Source: Euryarchaeota archaeon UBA501 | GTDB taxonomy: Archaea; Thermoplasmatota; Poseidoniia; Poseidoniales; Thalassarchaeaceae | Assembly (NCBI GenBank): GCA_002505685.1 | Contig: DAVT01000034.1 | Location: forward strand, 1-15,684 | Direction of reading: 5' to 3' | Length of the DNA: 15,684 bases | In this document: positions 1-6,747 of the stretch, piece by piece | How positions within the stretch are numbered: position 1 is the stretch's first letter | How the letters are laid out: every line of letters begins with the position of its first letter | The notes under the pieces: model-generated | Database searches by the model: none | What the model was told of the DNA's origin: nothing | Seen by the model: only the letters and a program-made list of their open reading frames with translations | Translations under genes and position numbers: made by a program

Positions 1-691
1 GGACGCCTTCTGCAGCATCAATTGCCATATCCAGTGGCTCCATTTCTTCATCGAACCAATGAATCATCTGCGGATTGTTATTTGCATCTACTTGCAACAC
101 AGCATCTTCTAATGCGACGTACAACCGTCCATCTTCTGGATGAATTGCGGTATCTTGTACCTCCAAATCAAACCGGAATGATGTGACTAAATTGTCGGCA
201 GGCCTGAGGGCTTCAATCACGACATCTGTGACCGTTGACCCTCCGGGGAGAACCCACCCTGCATTCGAATCACTATTTGGGGAAAGGCGCCCAGTATGTG
301 GGTCACCATTGATGAAATCATTCTGCTGTCCAAAACTTCCGAGACCGCGCCAATCTAGTATGCTGGCTGGTGCATCAGGAAGAAGCAATTGGGGTTCCTG
401 AATCCAAGTACCATTTGAACCGTTGACTCTGACTTCAAACGTCAAATTCGAAATCTCGGCCCCCGGGGCGAAATCGAACATCAAATTGCTCATCGCCATT
501 TGAGATGTGGCCGCATTTGCTCCGGTTGCATCCATGCGCATCCAACCGGTATCGTTGCTGCCTTCACTGCCCCACTCAGCCATAATTCCTGCATGTGCGC
601 TGGCGGTTGGAAGAGTCGCTAAGGGAGTCCATGACGCGAGAATCATCAAGCAAACCAATGTCAGGGCCCGGCGACTAGCGAGAGTGCTCAT
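1..691 (-). CDS. Exported beta-rich surface-type protein, 5' part only
   Basis: The frame stays open from an ATG at 689-691 to the window edge, giving 230 residues with no stop; the C-terminal part lies outside. The N-terminus is a classic signal peptide: positive MSTLASRR, a hydrophobic core around residues 9-21 (ALTLVCLMILASW), and an A-x-A type cleavage site near residue 32 (TASA before HAG). The mature part is rich in Asn, Gly, Asp, Thr and Ser. It contains NLTF, NGSNGTW and similar stretches typical of extracellular beta-sandwich domains. Residues 180-225 (TAIHPEDGRLYVALEDAVLQ and following) look like a blade of a beta-propeller with LVIVD/YVTN-like repeats. I do not recognise the exact family, so a cell-surface or secreted role is inferred from the signal peptide and composition. 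It is divergent from the malic enzyme gene, with a perfect palindrome about 55 bases upstream of its start. Confidence 0.8.
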   Translation of the reverse strand, partial: MSTLASRRALTLVCLMILASWTPLATLPTASAHAGIMAEWGSEGSNDTGWMRMDATGANAATSQMAMSNLMFDFAPGAEISNLTFEVRVNGSNGTWIQEPQLLLPDAPASILDWRGLGSFGQQNDFINGDPHTGRLSPNSDSNAGWVLPGGSTVTDVVIEALRPADNLVTSFRFDLEVQDTAIHPEDGRLYVALEDAVLQVDANNNPQMIHWFDEEMEPLDMAIDAAEGV

Positions 692-744
692 GGGGTGGGC
701 TGGCTTTCGCGAGCCATTTGAAGGGTGTGGCTGGTTGTGCCGGA

Positions 745-762
745 TGGTATACTAGTATACCA
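745..762. promoter_or_regulatory. 18-bp perfect palindrome in divergent promoter region
   Basis: TGGTATACTAGTATACCA is identical to its own reverse complement. It lies 54 bases upstream of the leftward exported-protein start and 176 bases upstream of maeB. A dyad of this length fits an operator for a dimeric regulator. Its TATAC/GTATA halves could also serve as TATA elements for the leftward gene. Both roles are inference. Confidence 0.45.
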
Positions 763-925
763 CTACCACACTGAAGCGTATTTTGGAGACATTATTTATC
801 TCGACTTACATGATATTGGCACTCAGTCTCCCGAACGGTGAAAAACATTTGATTTGCTGATAATCGGCGTATGCCAAACAAAACGAGGGGAAAGGGAATA
901 GAGGGGACGGTAAGCCGGAGAATTC

Positions 926-934
926 GGAGGGGAG
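926..934 (+). promoter_or_regulatory. Shine-Dalgarno site of maeB
   Basis: GGAGGGGAG ends three bases before the ATG at 938. It supports that start and shows that at least some genes here use a Shine-Dalgarno mechanism on a leadered transcript. Confidence 0.6.
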
Positions 935-937
935 AGT

Positions 938-3223
938 ATGTCGGAGGAACAGTTCCGAAAAGATGCGTTGGAGTATCACGCTTCAAGCCCCCCTGGGAAG
1001 ATTACGGTTCTCCCTACCAAGCCGCACTCAACACAACGCGAGTTGTCTTTGGCATATTCCCCGGGAGTTGCCTATCCCTGTCTGGAAATCGAAAAGGATC
1101 CCAAGAAAGCCATGGAGTATACCTCTCGAGGAAATTTGGTGGCTGTTATTTCTAACGGGACTGCAGTTTTAGGCCTAGGAAATATTGGTCCATTAGCCGG
1201 GAAACCAGTGATGGAAGGCAAGGGTCTTTTGTTCAAGGCCTTCGCTGACATTGATGTTTTTGACATCGAAGTAGATACCGAAGATATCGATGAATTCGTA
1301 GAGACTGTTAAACGGATTGCTCCGACGTTTGGTGGCATCAATTTGGAGGATATCAAAGCGCCTGAGTGCTTTGAAATCGAAAAACGACTAGTCAAGGAAC
1401 TCGACATACCCGTCATGCACGATGATCAACATGGCACGGCGATTATTTCTGGAGCCGCGCTGCTAAATGGATTGGAAGTGGCCGAGAAGAAAATCGGGCA
1501 AATCAAAGTCGTAATTTCAGGTGCTGGTGCGTCAGCATTGTCCTGCGCTGAACATTACATCCGTCTCGGTGTCCGTAAAGAGAATATGATCATTTGTGAC
1601 TCTGGTGGCATTTTGACAAAGAAGAGAAAAGATGCTGGTGAACTGAACAAATACAAATCGAAATTTGTTAGAGATATTCCTGATGGCGGTGTAGGGGATG
1701 CATTGGTGGGTGCCGATGTTTTCCTCGGTTTGTCAAAAGCAGGTGTTGTGTCAGGCCAAATGGTTGCGAAAATGGCTGCACGCCCCCTGATTTTTGCTCT
1801 GGCCAATCCGACCCCTGAAATTATGCCAGAAGAGGTCGCGGCTGTACGGGATGATGCCATCATGGCCACAGGAAGATCTGACTATCCAAATCAAATCAAC
1901 AATGTTCTCGGGTTCCCATACATTTTCAGAGGGGCATTGGATGTTCAAGCAGATGAAATTACTGAAGGAATGAAGATGGCTGCTACAACGGCATTAGCTG
2001 AACTTGCGAAGATGCCTGTGCCTGATGATGTTGCGGCAGCCTACGGTGGGGCTCAAATTCAATTTGGGCCAGACTATCTGATTCCGAAACCCTTCGATGC
2101 GCGAGTCTTGATTTGGGAGGCGAGTGCGGTGGCCCAAGCAGCCGTTGAGGAAGGGGTGGTTTCTCCGGAAATTGCGAAGTCATTCGATGTTGAAACTTAT
2201 CGCCATCAATTGGAAGGTCGATTGGGTCTAACACGTTCGATCATGAGAGGAGTCATTGAGAAAGCCGGTCGCTTACGGCAACGCATCGTATTCACAGAAG
2301 GTGATCATCCCACCATGCTAAAGGCTGCTGCACAGTGTATCCAAGAAAGAATCTGTTTCCCGATATTGCTTGGTAGATCGCATGAAATTGCTGCGGCAAA
2401 AGAAGCACTTGGGCTTGATTTCGTGTGTGAAGAAATTGATCCCCGTGAAGACCCGCGAAGGCGTGGTGTATACATGGAAGAATTGCAGAAAAAACGCGGC
2501 CGAAAGGGAGTCACCTTAACCGATGCAAAACGATTGCTCAAATCGCGGGTTTGGTTTGGTTCAATGATGGTCGAAATGGGGGACGCTGACGGGATTATTG
2601 GTGGAATATCCCGAGACTACCCAGAATTTTTGAAACCGTGTCTTGCGACGATTGGGATGTCTGAAGATGCACACCGAGTCGTTGGCACCTACATGATGAC
2701 AATCAAGGGTCAATTGATGTTCATTGGAGATGCTACAATCAACATCTATCCCGATGCTAGAACTCTAGCTGAAATTGCCGTACAGACCGCAAGAGTTGCA
2801 CGCAGGTTTGGAATTGAACCACGAGTTGCGTTGCTATCATTCTCCAACTTTGGTTCATCCGGCCAATACAGAAGTGAGCGAATCGAAGATTCTCTCGAAA
2901 TGGCAAGAGAACTTGATCCATCGCTAATTATTGATGGACCTATGCAAGCCGACACCGCACTTGTTCCGACGATTCAAGAACAATATCCATTCATGACATT
3001 GGGTGGGCCTGCGAATGTATTGATCTGTCCAAATTTGGCTTCGGCAAACATCTCTTACAAACTACTCCAACGGCTTGGGGATGCAGAAATGACGGGGCCG
3101 ATCTTGGAAGGAATGGCGAAACCTGTTCACGTGTTACAACGAGAAGATGGAGTTCGAGATGTAGTACATATGGCTGCCATTTGTGCATTGGATGCCCAGC
3201 GTCAAACCCGTCAGCGTCTCTAA
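938..3223 (+). CDS. maeB: Malic enzyme fused to phosphotransacetylase-like domain (MaeB type)
   Basis: This 761-residue protein oxidatively decarboxylates malate to pyruvate, probably with NADP+, in the cytosol. The length matches the bacterial MaeB family (about 760). The malic N-domain covers roughly residues 15-150: SLAYSPGV holds the catalytic-type Tyr40, GKGLLFKAFADID holds Lys100, and INLEDIKAPECFEIE follows. The NAD(P)-binding domain (about 155-400) has HDDQHGTA with a metal-binding Asp, the Rossmann motif GAGASA at 195-200, FALANPTPE, and GRSDYPNQINN. The C-terminal part from about residue 440 (RIVFTEGDHPTM and onward) is a phosphate acetyl/butyryltransferase-like domain. In MaeB homologues it is generally regulatory (acetyl-CoA sensing) rather than an active enzyme. 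The start is supported by GGAGGGGAG at 926-934. panD follows 57 bases later and is probably co-transcribed. The gene looks bacterial in type, so acquisition by transfer is plausible. Confidence 0.93.
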   Translation: MSEEQFRKDALEYHASSPPGKITVLPTKPHSTQRELSLAYSPGVAYPCLEIEKDPKKAMEYTSRGNLVAVISNGTAVLGLGNIGPLAGKPVMEGKGLLFKAFADIDVFDIEVDTEDIDEFVETVKRIAPTFGGINLEDIKAPECFEIEKRLVKELDIPVMHDDQHGTAIISGAALLNGLEVAEKKIGQIKVVISGAGASALSCAEHYIRLGVRKENMIICDSGGILTKKRKDAGELNKYKSKFVRDIPDGGVGDALVGADVFLGLSKAGVVSGQMVAKMAARPLIFALANPTPEIMPEEVAAVRDDAIMATGRSDYPNQINNVLGFPYIFRGALDVQADEITEGMKMAATTALAELAKMPVPDDVAAAYGGAQIQFGPDYLIPKPFDARVLIWEASAVAQAAVEEGVVSPEIAKSFDVETYRHQLEGRLGLTRSIMRGVIEKAGRLRQRIVFTEGDHPTMLKAAAQCIQERICFPILLGRSHEIAAAKEALGLDFVCEEIDPREDPRRRGVYMEELQKKRGRKGVTLTDAKRLLKSRVWFGSMMVEMGDADGIIGGISRDYPEFLKPCLATIGMSEDAHRVVGTYMMTIKGQLMFIGDATINIYPDARTLAEIAVQTARVARRFGIEPRVALLSFSNFGSSGQYRSERIEDSLEMARELDPSLIIDGPMQADTALVPTIQEQYPFMTLGGPANVLICPNLASANISYKLLQRLGDAEMTGPILEGMAKPVHVLQREDGVRDVVHMAAICALDAQRQTRQRL

Positions 3224-3238
3224 TCGACTGGTTAGAGA
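3217..3238 (+). repeat. Inverted repeat spanning the maeB stop codon
   Basis: TCTCTAA (3217-3223) and TTAGAGA (3232-3238) are perfect complements around an 8-base loop, and the left arm contains the maeB TAA. No U-run follows, so it is not a convincing terminator. It might act as an mRNA processing or stability element between maeB and panD. Confidence 0.35.
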
Positions 3239-3280
3239 GATTGATATGGGGATGCGTGACCACCGGGACTGAGGGGTATC

Positions 3281-3667
3281 ATGCGCTTCGTCATGCGATC
3301 CAAAATTCACCGGGCAACGGTGACCCATGCTGATGTTGACTATGTGGGCTCAATTTCGATTGATTCTGAGATAATGGATGCTGCTGGAATCGAAGAATGG
3401 GAAAAGGTGCATGTGCTCGATGTGACCAATGGTTCCCGTTTGGAAACATATGCCATCAGAGCGCCGGCGGGCTCAAAGAAAATTTGTATCAACGGGGCCG
3501 CTGCGCATTTGGTTCATCCTGGAGATTTGGTAATTCTACTGACGTTTGAAGGCATTGTCGATGGCGATATCAAGAATCATTCACCGACAATTGTTCATGT
3601 CAATGCAAGAAATGAAATTGTTGAAATCGGCCACAATCTAGATGCCGTTGAATACGTTGAATGCTAA
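3281..3667 (+). CDS. panD: Pyruvoyl-dependent aspartate 1-decarboxylase
   Basis: PanD converts L-aspartate to beta-alanine, a precursor of pantothenate and coenzyme A. The 128 residues match the family length (126 in E. coli). They align along the whole length: SKIHRATVTHADVDYVGSIS corresponds to the E. coli region around its Gly24-Ser25 self-cleavage site. Here Gly23-Ser24 would be cleaved and Ser24 become the pyruvoyl group. VTNGSRLETYAI and INGAAAHLVHPGD carry the other active-site residues. The start at 3281 gives an N-terminus of the usual length and has GAGGGGT at 3271-3277 four bases upstream. The stop TAA (3665-3667) abuts the stop of the convergent rlmH. Archaea usually make beta-alanine with an unrelated PLP decarboxylase, so this enzyme is unusual if the host is archaeal. 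Confidence 0.93.
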   Translation: MRFVMRSKIHRATVTHADVDYVGSISIDSEIMDAAGIEEWEKVHVLDVTNGSRLETYAIRAPAGSKKICINGAAAHLVHPGDLVILLTFEGIVDGDIKNHSPTIVHVNARNEIVEIGHNLDAVEYVEC

Positions 3668-4105
3668 TCATTCACGATGATATGCGGACCCTCGTTCTAT
3701 CTCGCTGGCTCGATACAATTGCTCCAGTAATACAACGGCAGCCATCTCATATGTCATCGTCAAGGGCCCTAATGATATGGTTGGATGCATCGATGTTGTA
3801 TCTTCACGGAACCCATCAACCGGCCCGATAGCCAAGTGTGTTGATTTGTTCGAAAGCTTCCACTTCTTCCAATTCTCAAGCATCCATTCAGTGGAACCGC
3901 ACTCTCCGTTTTCATCGAGTAGGATGAGGTTTCCATTGGTGGCGGCGTCCCGTATTTTGGAAACATACGCATCATGGTTCAATCGATCGGGATGAATTGT
4001 CAAAGACACCCCTCGCCCCTCAAGGCGTTCAGCATACTTCTGTATCAAGTGTGAATAACCCTTCTCGCGAGCCTTGCCATGAGTATGGATGACGATTCGG
4101 GCCAT
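3668..4105 (-). CDS. rlmH: RlmH-type SPOUT rRNA methyltransferase
   Basis: RlmH methylates a pseudouridine in helix 69 of large-subunit rRNA (m3-Psi1915 in E. coli) and acts on the assembled ribosome. From the ATG at 4103-4105 the protein has 145 residues, close to the family's 155-160. Diagnostic segments are LLDENGE (62-68), the SAM-binding-loop IGPVDGF (93-99), the SLGPLTMTYE helix start (111-120), LLEQLYRA (126-133) and the hallmark C-terminal YHRE (142-145). The reading frame is open further upstream (to 4294), but that extension has no family similarity and overlaps the divergent gene, so I place the start at 4105. An in-frame ATG at 4153 is the only serious alternative. The stop abuts panD's stop with no spacer. 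Confidence 0.88.
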   Translation of the reverse strand: MARIVIHTHGKAREKGYSHLIQKYAERLEGRGVSLTIHPDRLNHDAYVSKIRDAATNGNLILLDENGECGSTEWMLENWKKWKLSNKSTHLAIGPVDGFREDTTSMHPTISLGPLTMTYEMAAVVLLEQLYRASEIERGSAYHRE

Positions 4106-4178
4106 GCCAATCGCTGTCGTATTTACACCATCAGGGTTGGGGCGAAGGCTCATGGAGGTCGGCGTATACAGACTATGC

Positions 4179-4523
4179 ATGGGATGGTGGCCATTCAAGC
4201 GTCGAGAAAAGGTGTTCAACGATGCCCTCCACATCAAAGGTACAAGGGTTTGGCTCACCGAATTGCGCGAGGTTTGTGAACAACACTTTGACAATCACGC
4301 AGAGGGGCAAAGAAGAATCGCTCAGATGCAAATCGAATGGAAGGATGCACATTCAGAACACGAATTGGATGGTGAACTCTTGCAAGGATTAGAGCGTCGG
4401 GCCTATCGATTGTTGAAAGCAAGCGCTGAGGATTGGTTGGCTTGGTTGGACAATGAAGATTTTTGGCGACCCGGTTGGCGCGGAGATGATGGTGAACCGA
4501 GCGGCGATGCAGGAATGGATTGA
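4179..4523 (+). CDS. Small soluble helical protein, family not recognised
   Basis: The ATG at 4179 gives 114 residues beginning MGWWPFKRREK. The protein is mostly charged and amphipathic helix, rich in Glu, Asp, Arg and Trp, with no signal peptide or membrane span and an acidic Gly-rich tail (GDDGEPSGDAGMD). Residues about 20-90 could form a helical hairpin or short coiled coil. The frame is also open upstream to 4089, but that start would overlap rlmH, so I prefer 4179. No Shine-Dalgarno is evident; GTATAC at 4164-4169 lies too near the ATG for a normal TATA box. The stop codon TGA (4521-4523) overlaps the TTG start of the next gene as TTGA, which suggests translational coupling. I cannot assign a function. 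Confidence 0.6.
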   Translation: MGWWPFKRREKVFNDALHIKGTRVWLTELREVCEQHFDNHAEGQRRIAQMQIEWKDAHSEHELDGELLQGLERRAYRLLKASAEDWLAWLDNEDFWRPGWRGDDGEPSGDAGMD

Positions 4524-5263
4524 ATACCTTAACCAGTGCCCTTGGAACGATGTGGGGCTGGATTGCTTTCCTCGGAGGAACTTCTGCTCTACTTTTGTGG
4601 ATGAGTCGGGCCCAACCATTCCCAGAAATTGGGAGCCGGTGGGCCTGGGTTATGCTATGCTTTGCAGGTGTATTGGCCATGTCCACAAATTCACCACGAA
4701 TCACATCAGAGGAAACTCCAGTTGTATTTGCAGGTTGTATGGGGGCACTTGGAGTAATGATTGGGGCGATACATGATCGGCGTAACCAGGATGTGATTCT
4801 GGCTCCATTTGCAGGTATGTGGTTTGTCGCAGCAACCGTTTCGATACTCACTGAAGGATGGAGTGGCTACTCTACTACTGAGCAGTGGTTCGGTTTCTTT
4901 GTTGCCACTACGGTGGTTTTGCTCGAATTATTCCTGTTTTGGAAGGGTTTGGTTATCGGGGTACAAGGTCGATCTTGGTCTCAAGCCGCTTTGAGACAAT
5001 TGGATCGGGGCCTTATCGATGGGGAGCGCGGAGCAATCTCAATGTTTGAGAAGTCATGGAGTGTCGATGAATCTTGGTTGGATGCAATGAGTCACTCGGC
5101 CTTGATTCGAATTCATGAGTACAATGGAAATCAAAGTGCTGCCCAAAAACATCGAAATCAGCTAGAACGTCTGGGTGGAGAAAATATTGTTGAAGGTGCT
5201 TGGTTGTCAAAAATTGATGCTTGCTTGACCCGGTTGGGAAAACGCGATTCTGAAGAAGAGTGA
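4520..5263 (+). CDS. Five-span membrane protein with cytosolic helical tail
   Basis: The start is a TTG at 4520 overlapping the previous stop (TTGA). An in-frame ATG at 4550 is the alternative and would still keep the first membrane span. The 247-residue product has five hydrophobic segments at about 12-28, 40-54, 67-84, 92-111 and 122-148, with short polar loops such as HDRRNQD at 85-91. A soluble tail covers 150-247. The tail (QAALRQLDRGLIDGERGAIS, SALIRIHEYNGNQSAAQKHR) looks like a pair of TPR-like helical hairpins. I do not recognise the family. The position between a small soluble protein and a further membrane protein, upstream of the cobalamin adenosyltransferase, suggests an operon but gives no clear substrate. 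Confidence 0.72.
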   Translation: MNTLTSALGTMWGWIAFLGGTSALLLWMSRAQPFPEIGSRWAWVMLCFAGVLAMSTNSPRITSEETPVVFAGCMGALGVMIGAIHDRRNQDVILAPFAGMWFVAATVSILTEGWSGYSTTEQWFGFFVATTVVLLELFLFWKGLVIGVQGRSWSQAALRQLDRGLIDGERGAISMFEKSWSVDESWLDAMSHSALIRIHEYNGNQSAAQKHRNQLERLGGENIVEGAWLSKIDACLTRLGKRDSEEE

Positions 5264-5300
5264 AGAAAAGTGCGGGGCATACGGGGTTGCTCTAGTGTGA

Positions 5301-5310
5301 GTTAAATATC
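5301..5310 (+). promoter_or_regulatory. TATA-like element upstream of the 5340 gene
   Basis: GTTAAATATC lies 30-39 bases before the ATG at 5340. An archaeal TATA box here would place transcription start around 5330-5336, giving an almost leaderless mRNA. The 76-base gap is the only promoter-sized space inside this gene run. Confidence 0.35.
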
Positions 5311-5325
5311 CTGAATGACAATTAT

Positions 5326-5335
5326 TCACTAGTGA
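5326..5335. repeat. 10-bp palindrome just before the 5340 start
   Basis: TCACTAGTGA is a perfect dyad ending five bases before the ATG. It has the same ACTAGT centre as the longer palindrome at 745-762. It may mark a regulator site at the transcription start, or be chance. Confidence 0.25.
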
Positions 5336-5339
5336 TGTG

Positions 5340-5606
5340 ATGGGAAAGAGCATTTTCGGCGGTATAGGTGCAAGGTTGAGTTGGGCGATTATATTCATCT
5401 GGTTTGGTGCAAATCTTCTATCTCAGGCTCTGTATCTAGGATTCAACGGGGAGCCGTATGATGCAAATCAAATTTTGATGAGTTTGGGTGCGTGGTATTG
5501 GGTTTGCATTGTGCTTGAACTCATAATTTGGTTAACATTTGGATCTTTAATCGTGCAAAAATTCAGGATTGATGTGGCTGAGAAGCGATTTGTAGACAGT
5601 GCTTGA
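5340..5606 (+). CDS. Two-span small membrane protein, family not recognised
   Basis: The ATG at 5340 gives 88 residues. A GTG immediately before it at 5337 would add one residue. Two hydrophobic stretches are visible, about 12-34 (RLSWAIIFIWFGANLLSQAL) and 48-73 (SLGAWYWVCIVLELIIWLTF and onward), joined by a polar loop with NGEPYDANQ. The C-terminus is charged (KFRIDVAEKRFVDSA). There is no signal-peptide cleavage pattern, so it is probably an integral membrane protein with a small cytosolic tail. The stop TGA (5604-5606) overlaps a TTG in the frame of the downstream cobalamin adenosyltransferase, repeating the TTGA junction seen at 4520. Function unknown. Confidence 0.6.
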   Translation: MGKSIFGGIGARLSWAIIFIWFGANLLSQALYLGFNGEPYDANQILMSLGAWYWVCIVLELIIWLTFGSLIVQKFRIDVAEKRFVDSA

Positions 5607-5647
5607 ATGAGCGAAAGACCCTTGTTCCTATGCCTCTCCGTCCCATC

Positions 5648-6286
5648 ATGGTACGCATCACCAAGGTTCACACCGGAGGGGGGGATCGCGGCGAAACATC
5701 GTTGGCATCAGGTGAGCGGGTCCCAAAATCTCACTCGCGTGTGGAGTTCTACGGAACCATCGATGAACTCAATTCTGTCATTGGAATGGTTTTGTCTGAG
5801 TTTGACAGGATGGATAGTCACCACTCGGATGGAGGGGCGCGAGCAACCGTGAGAACTGTACAAAATGCTGCAATTCCAAAATTAGGTGTCGTCCAACAAG
5901 AATTATTCGACATTGGGGGTGAATGTTCATTCATGCCTGGTCAAGTTCCTGAAATGATGACTGTAATCTCACAAGAACAAGCGGATCGGCTTTGCGAAGA
6001 GATGGATGTGTGGACTGAACAATTGGAGCCACTGGATTCCTTCATTTTGCCGGCTGGCTCACCATTGGTTTCCACGATTCATTTGGCAAGGTCAATTACA
6101 CGGAGAGCTGAAAGAAATGCAGTCAGTCTAAGGGATGTAGATGGAAATGATGCGGTTCGGGATGTTGTGATTGCCTACCTCAATCGGCTCTCTGATTGGT
6201 TTTTTGTCTTGGCCCGATGGGTTGGAATGACATTGGGGGAAAGTGAAACCCTCTGGGTTCCATTGGGCAAAAGAATGCAAGACTAG
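5648..6286 (+). CDS. pduO: PduO-type ATP:cob(I)alamin adenosyltransferase
   Basis: The enzyme transfers the adenosyl group of ATP to cob(I)alamin, forming the coenzyme used by B12-dependent mutases and ribonucleotide reductase. Family motifs are present in order (212 residues from 5648): RITKVHTGGGDRGETSL (3-19) is the ATP-binding N-terminal motif, YGTIDELNSVIG (35-46) follows, then ARSITRRAERNAVSL (147-161) with the catalytic Arg/Glu cluster, and YLNRLSDWFFVLAR (177-190). Residues about 51-75 form a Gly/Ser/His insertion not typical of the family. In-frame upstream starts exist at 5630 (ATG) and 5603 (TTG overlapping the preceding stop). The family's N-terminus favours 5648, but no Shine-Dalgarno separates the options. 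The stop TAG shares the four bases CTAG with the convergent Nudix gene. The product would supply the nrdJ enzyme encoded at the right end of the window. Confidence 0.9.
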   Translation: MVRITKVHTGGGDRGETSLASGERVPKSHSRVEFYGTIDELNSVIGMVLSEFDRMDSHHSDGGARATVRTVQNAAIPKLGVVQQELFDIGGECSFMPGQVPEMMTVISQEQADRLCEEMDVWTEQLEPLDSFILPAGSPLVSTIHLARSITRRAERNAVSLRDVDGNDAVRDVVIAYLNRLSDWFFVLARWVGMTLGESETLWVPLGKRMQD

Positions 6287-6696
6287 AGTTCGCGACCTAA
6301 TGCACGTAACTGTGCCCGGGCGCCCCGCAAAACCTCTTTGCTTTGATCGAAATCAAGTTGGCTTTCTGCATCATCCCATTCAAGCCACATAAAATTCCGA
6401 TGTTCATGGCTCAGGGTGATGTCGTATTGATCGGTTTCGCCGATAAACCAGAATACCTCTTTCTCAACAGTGCGCCCCTTGCGTGAAAATGTGTATGATG
6501 TCCTCATTCGCCAGTTGTCTAGCATCTGAACATCGCTGATTCCTGTTTCTTCTTCCAACTCTCGCAGGGCTGTGCGTTGATATACACCGTCCTCTGGCTC
6601 ATAATGACCTTTTGGAAAACCCCAGTGACCTTGCGGATATTGTAGCAACAGGACACTACCGAAATTCACGAGAACCACGCCACATGAGGTCTCCAT
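6283..6696 (-). CDS. Nudix hydrolase, diadenosine-tetraphosphatase-like
   Basis: The 137-residue protein resembles asymmetric Ap4A hydrolases that cut dinucleoside polyphosphates (or other NDP-X compounds) in the cytosol. WGFPKGH at 25-31 is the signature just before the Nudix box. The metal-binding core RELEEETGI (45-53) is complete. The spacing from the box Gly30 to Arg45 is one residue longer than the canonical GX5EX7REUXEEXGU, and the usual upstream Glu is replaced by a Glu-Asp-Gly stretch. WLEWDDA near 104-110 is also typical. I chose the ATG at 6696. A TTG at 6735 would add 13 residues but would collide with the divergent DHH gene's promoter. GGAGGT directly touches the ATG, which is too close for a normal ribosome site. 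The stop shares CTAG with the adenosyltransferase. Confidence 0.85.
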   Translation of the reverse strand: METSCGVVLVNFGSVLLLQYPQGHWGFPKGHYEPEDGVYQRTALRELEEETGISDVQMLDNWRMRTSYTFSRKGRTVEKEVFWFIGETDQYDITLSHEHRNFMWLEWDDAESQLDFDQSKEVLRGARAQLRALGREL

Positions 6697-6747
6697 ACCT
6701 CCGGAATGAATGGTACCTACAAATTCGTTTCTCAATCACAGCATCCG

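Noticed and set aside
183..755. Rightward open frames within the exported-protein region
   Set aside because: They are antisense to a continuous leftward frame with a signal peptide and show no family likeness or ribosome site.
871..1155. Short basic ORF overlapping the maeB start
   Set aside because: It runs in another frame over strongly conserved malic-enzyme sequence; no ribosome site.
3217..3238. Intrinsic terminator after maeB
   Set aside because: The inverted repeat lacks a U-run and includes the stop codon, and panD follows closely.
4106..4294. Upstream extension of rlmH to 4294
   Set aside because: The added 63 residues match nothing in the family and overlap the divergent gene.
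4255..4851. 198-residue leftward open frame
   Set aside because: It lies opposite two rightward genes whose frames show coherent helices and membrane spans; its own product looks low-complexity and unrelated to anything known.
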